Assembly (NCBI GenBank): GCA_036785705.1
Contig: JAWUZG010000135.1
Location: 806,001 to 870,000, forward strand
Length of the DNA stretch: 64,000 nt
Source: Acanthornis magna
Taxonomy: Eukaryota > Chordata > Aves > Passeriformes > Acanthizidae
Direction of reading: 5' to 3'
The position numbers were made by a program, and so were the translations under genes. Below the pieces are notes generated by a model that worked only from the letters and a program-made list of their open reading frames with translations, did not search any database and was not told the DNA's origin. Below, piece by piece: positions 61,585 to 64,000 of the stretch; position 1 is the stretch's first letter, and each line of letters begins with the position of its first letter.

Positions 61585-61735
61585 CAAGGAAATAGAGGGC
61601 AAGACCGGATTGACCACTGTACTCGCCACCGAGAAGATTCTATAGCCCTGCTATGGGCAGCAACCCCATAGGCATGGGAGGTGGGGGTATAAGCCATACC
61701 GGACCTCTACTATTCCTCCTTGTGTCATTCATTCT

Positions 61736-63393
61736 TTGCCTTTTCCCTTATGGGACACAAGCAAAATCGTGTTGCAAATGCTACTGGACACTTTACTGGG
61801 AAAGAACCTGAGGTTCCTTTTTTTTACCCATACTCATGTTAGCAATCAATGCTATGATCCATCCAAATTAGCTACTTGCACAAAAAATGGGAAAAGATAC
61901 TGGATTGCGGAAAACTTAGGAACAAGTGGTGGTAGGTTAGGAGAAAAATGTCCAAAAGGGGAAAAATGGGTTTGCTTCACTTTTGCCCTTAGTAACCGAG
62001 TCCAAGATTTGGTAAAGGAACAAACAGTAAACAAAAAGGTGAAACCAACCCAGCAATCCAACCCTGTATCAACCCCACATCAGGATTTGTATACAAAACT
62101 CAAACAACAATTGGAAAAAGAAATGGAAATCTCAGGAGTAGGGAAAAACCTGTTTGTAGAACTGGGGGAAAGAATAAGTAAGGAACTAAACATTACCAAC
62201 TGTTGAGTCTGTGGTGGGGCTTTAATGACAGAGGAATGGCCATGGAAGGGCACTAGCCTAGGCCCTGTAGAACTTCTTAAATGGAACCGAACAAACATGA
62301 AAGGAGAAAACCGGCCAGAAGGGTGGATTTTAAGTTCAATAGTAATAGGAGAAGAGTGCCTTTGGCATACTGGGGAAAACTTCCTTAGCAAAGTAGGAAA
62401 TACTCCCTGTAAGAGATATAAAGTTAGTAACGGAAGTTCTATAGGGTGGATCCCAGAAGAACCAACTCTGTATTGGGCTCAGAAAGGAACCAAAGAAAAA
62501 ACCTGCAAGTTTAATAATGAAATCAAGCTTTTTCAATGTAATGATACAGGCAAAAATCCCTATTTTGGAATCCCAGAAATATCCAAATTCTGGGACAATA
62601 TAAATCAACAGGCTTAAGGATTACTGGAAGGCACCAGATGGTCTATTTTGGATATGTGGAAAAAGAGCATACCCAAAACTCACCCCCCCGGTGGAAAGGG
62701 AGTTGCACTCTGGGGATCATAGAGACAGGATTTTTCCTTTTACCAGGACCAGATGGAGATCAATTAGGAGTACCAGTTTACGAGGACCTAAAAAGGAACA
62801 AAAGAGAACTGATCGGGGGGTTTCAAAAATGGGGAGAGGAGGGCTAGCCTCCTGAATGCATACTGGAAACATATGGGCCAGTCACCTGGGCACAAGATGG
62901 GAGCTGGGGTTATCGAACCCCGATTTATATGTTAAATCGAATTATAAGACTTCAAGCTGTTGTAGAGATCATAACCAACAAAACTGCTCGGGCACTGGAA
63001 TTAAAATCAAGTCAACAAAGGCAAACAAGAGCTGCAGTGTATCAAAATAGGTTGGCTTTAGACTATTTATTAGCTGAAGAAGGGGGAGTTTGTGGAAAAT
63101 TTAATACATTGGACTGTTTGAAAATTGATGATAATGGGGATGCTGTCTTAGATATAGCCAAAGATAACAGAAAAATAGCCCATGTACCGACCCAAAGATG
63201 GGAATCAATGCTAAAAGCTAACTGGTGGGATAAAGTATTAGGAATAGAATGGTGGAAAAAGCTGGGCTTCTTCCTTTTATGTGCAACAGCTGGTTTGTTA
63301 TTTCTTTCTTGCTTAATTCCCTATTTTATTCGACTAATCACCAGTGTAGTCCAAGGAATGCAAGTAGTAATAATACCTATGGACTCAAAATAG
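61736..63393 (+). pseudogene. Class I ERV envelope, broken
   Basis: The SU-like part (61736-62206) ends in a TGA at 62204-62206; the same frame goes on at 62225-62617 with Trp/Cys-rich sequence. A frameshift near 62.62 kb moves to the frame that holds 'ETGFFLLPGPDG', a basic RNKR about 60 codons in, and a stop at 62845-62847. Then come '[17 protein letters not shown]' (read through) and the TM subunit (62929-63393) with '[20 protein letters not shown]'. The Cys pair site reads C-x7-C-L, whereas gamma-type TM proteins have C-x6/7-C-C. A membrane anchor ('[20 protein letters not shown]') follows. This copy cannot give a functional Env. Confidence 0.88.
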
Positions 63394-63540
63394 GCCACAT
63401 CTGAAACAGCACAAAAGATAATGGTGTTAAAGAAACGAAGAAAAGACCCCTTTGAAGAAGCAAAAATAATATGTGAAAAGAACCAGCGAGAAATGGAAAT
63501 TAGAAAGCAAGAATTATTGCTCAAGCCAAATAATTTATAA

Positions 63541-63558
63541 AAAACAAAAAAGGGGAAT
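63541..63558 (+). other. Polypurine tract of the second provirus
   Basis: 'aaaacaaaaaaggggaat' immediately precedes the LTR start. It is the usual 3' landmark of a class I provirus. Confidence 0.85.
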
Positions 63559-64000
63559 TGTGATGAATACATAATATAGTGTTGGCTTTTCGCAGATATT
63601 CATTGTGTGTATGGTTTTATTCTTTTTATATAGAAGTAGTCTTGTTATAAAGATAGAGGTATATAACCAATGTTTTAATTTCTGTTATTAACTAGATTTC
63701 GATATAGTAGTGAAATAACTAATAGAGGTAGTTTAAAAGACTTTCCTTTACTAACCACACTGCCTGCTTGACTGGATAACACCCAAAGAACAGCACAGAG
63801 AAGACCCAACACTGATACCTGACTATCAGCCATAACCAGATGCAAGGACCATGGAGAAAAGCTCAAACTGGAGATGATAACCAAGACTGGAAGAAACCAC
63901 AGCCAAAACCACACATGCTCTAAAAAGGCGGGACCAAGGAGGAGCCATGCAAAACAGTTCTTGGAACATGCAAAATAGTTCTGAGAAAAGTTTGAATATG
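63559..64000 (+). mobile_element. Start of 3' LTR of the second provirus (runs off the window)
   Basis: It begins TGTGATGAATACATAATATAG after the polypurine tract. Later parts have an AT-rich U3 and, near 63.9 kb, 'aaaaaggcgggaccaagg' and two 'catgcaaaa-agttct' repeats. No AATAAA/U5 end is within the window, so the element is cut by the window edge. It is a different LTR family from the pair at 34.8 and 42.5 kb. Confidence 0.85.

Noticed and set aside
1..64000. CRISPR arrays, bacterial operons, tRNA or rRNA genes
   Set aside because: The DNA is vertebrate-type. No regularly spaced direct repeats with unique spacers and no cloverleaf or rRNA core sequences were seen.

Overview
The window looks like songbird (at least avian) nuclear DNA. 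The grounds are antisense CR1 retrotransposon tails, several LTR families of the type common in passerine genomes, AT-rich intergenic and intronic DNA, and split genes whose exons match vertebrate FBXO15 and SEMA4D. All boundaries were set by eye from splice signals, LTR ends and family memory. No alignment or database search was run.

Layout. Positions 1-13.3 kb are AT-rich DNA with no gene I can support, apart from a CR1 fragment and a pyrimidine microsatellite. From 13.3 to 24.7 kb there is a minus-strand F-box gene closely resembling FBXO15: N-terminal exon, F-box exon, two large central exons, then three downstream exons. An ERVL-type LTR, a CR1 tail and a 249-bp LTR interrupt the locus. 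From 27.8 to 43.2 kb lies a highly rearranged block: an LTR, a GC-rich unit present three times (once inverted, twice direct), a 580-bp imperfect palindrome, a G-rich minisatellite, a CpG-island-like core with a CRE and two CCAAT boxes, a 2.4-kb GAG/GAC purine array, an LTR, the direct GC units around a GAAA tract, and a truncated class I retrovirus (integrase fragments plus a nearly full envelope frame with one stop) that ends in a second LTR of the same family.

From 46.1 to 56.5 kb, also on minus, ten exons encode most of a class-4 semaphorin sema domain closest to SEMA4D. The copy appears dead: one exon has an in-frame TGA at a normally Arg position, another is 2 nt short at its acceptor, and no 3' exons (Ig, transmembrane, tail) are convincing downstream. 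From 58.5 kb to the end is a 5'-truncated class I provirus with a broken pol, a Cys-rich frame between pol and env, a broken env, a polypurine tract and the start of the 3' LTR.

Interpretation (inference). A decayed sema gene, an F-box gene with a missing exon, dense LTR elements, and inverted/direct GC units with long purine arrays suggest a low-recombination, repeat-accumulating chromosome. The bird W is the leading hypothesis, with SEMA4D as a degenerate gametolog. No host operon-like cooperation exists here. I see no clear new defence or metabolic system; the most unusual things are the palindrome/GC-unit/GA-array block and the Cys-rich retroviral reading frame.
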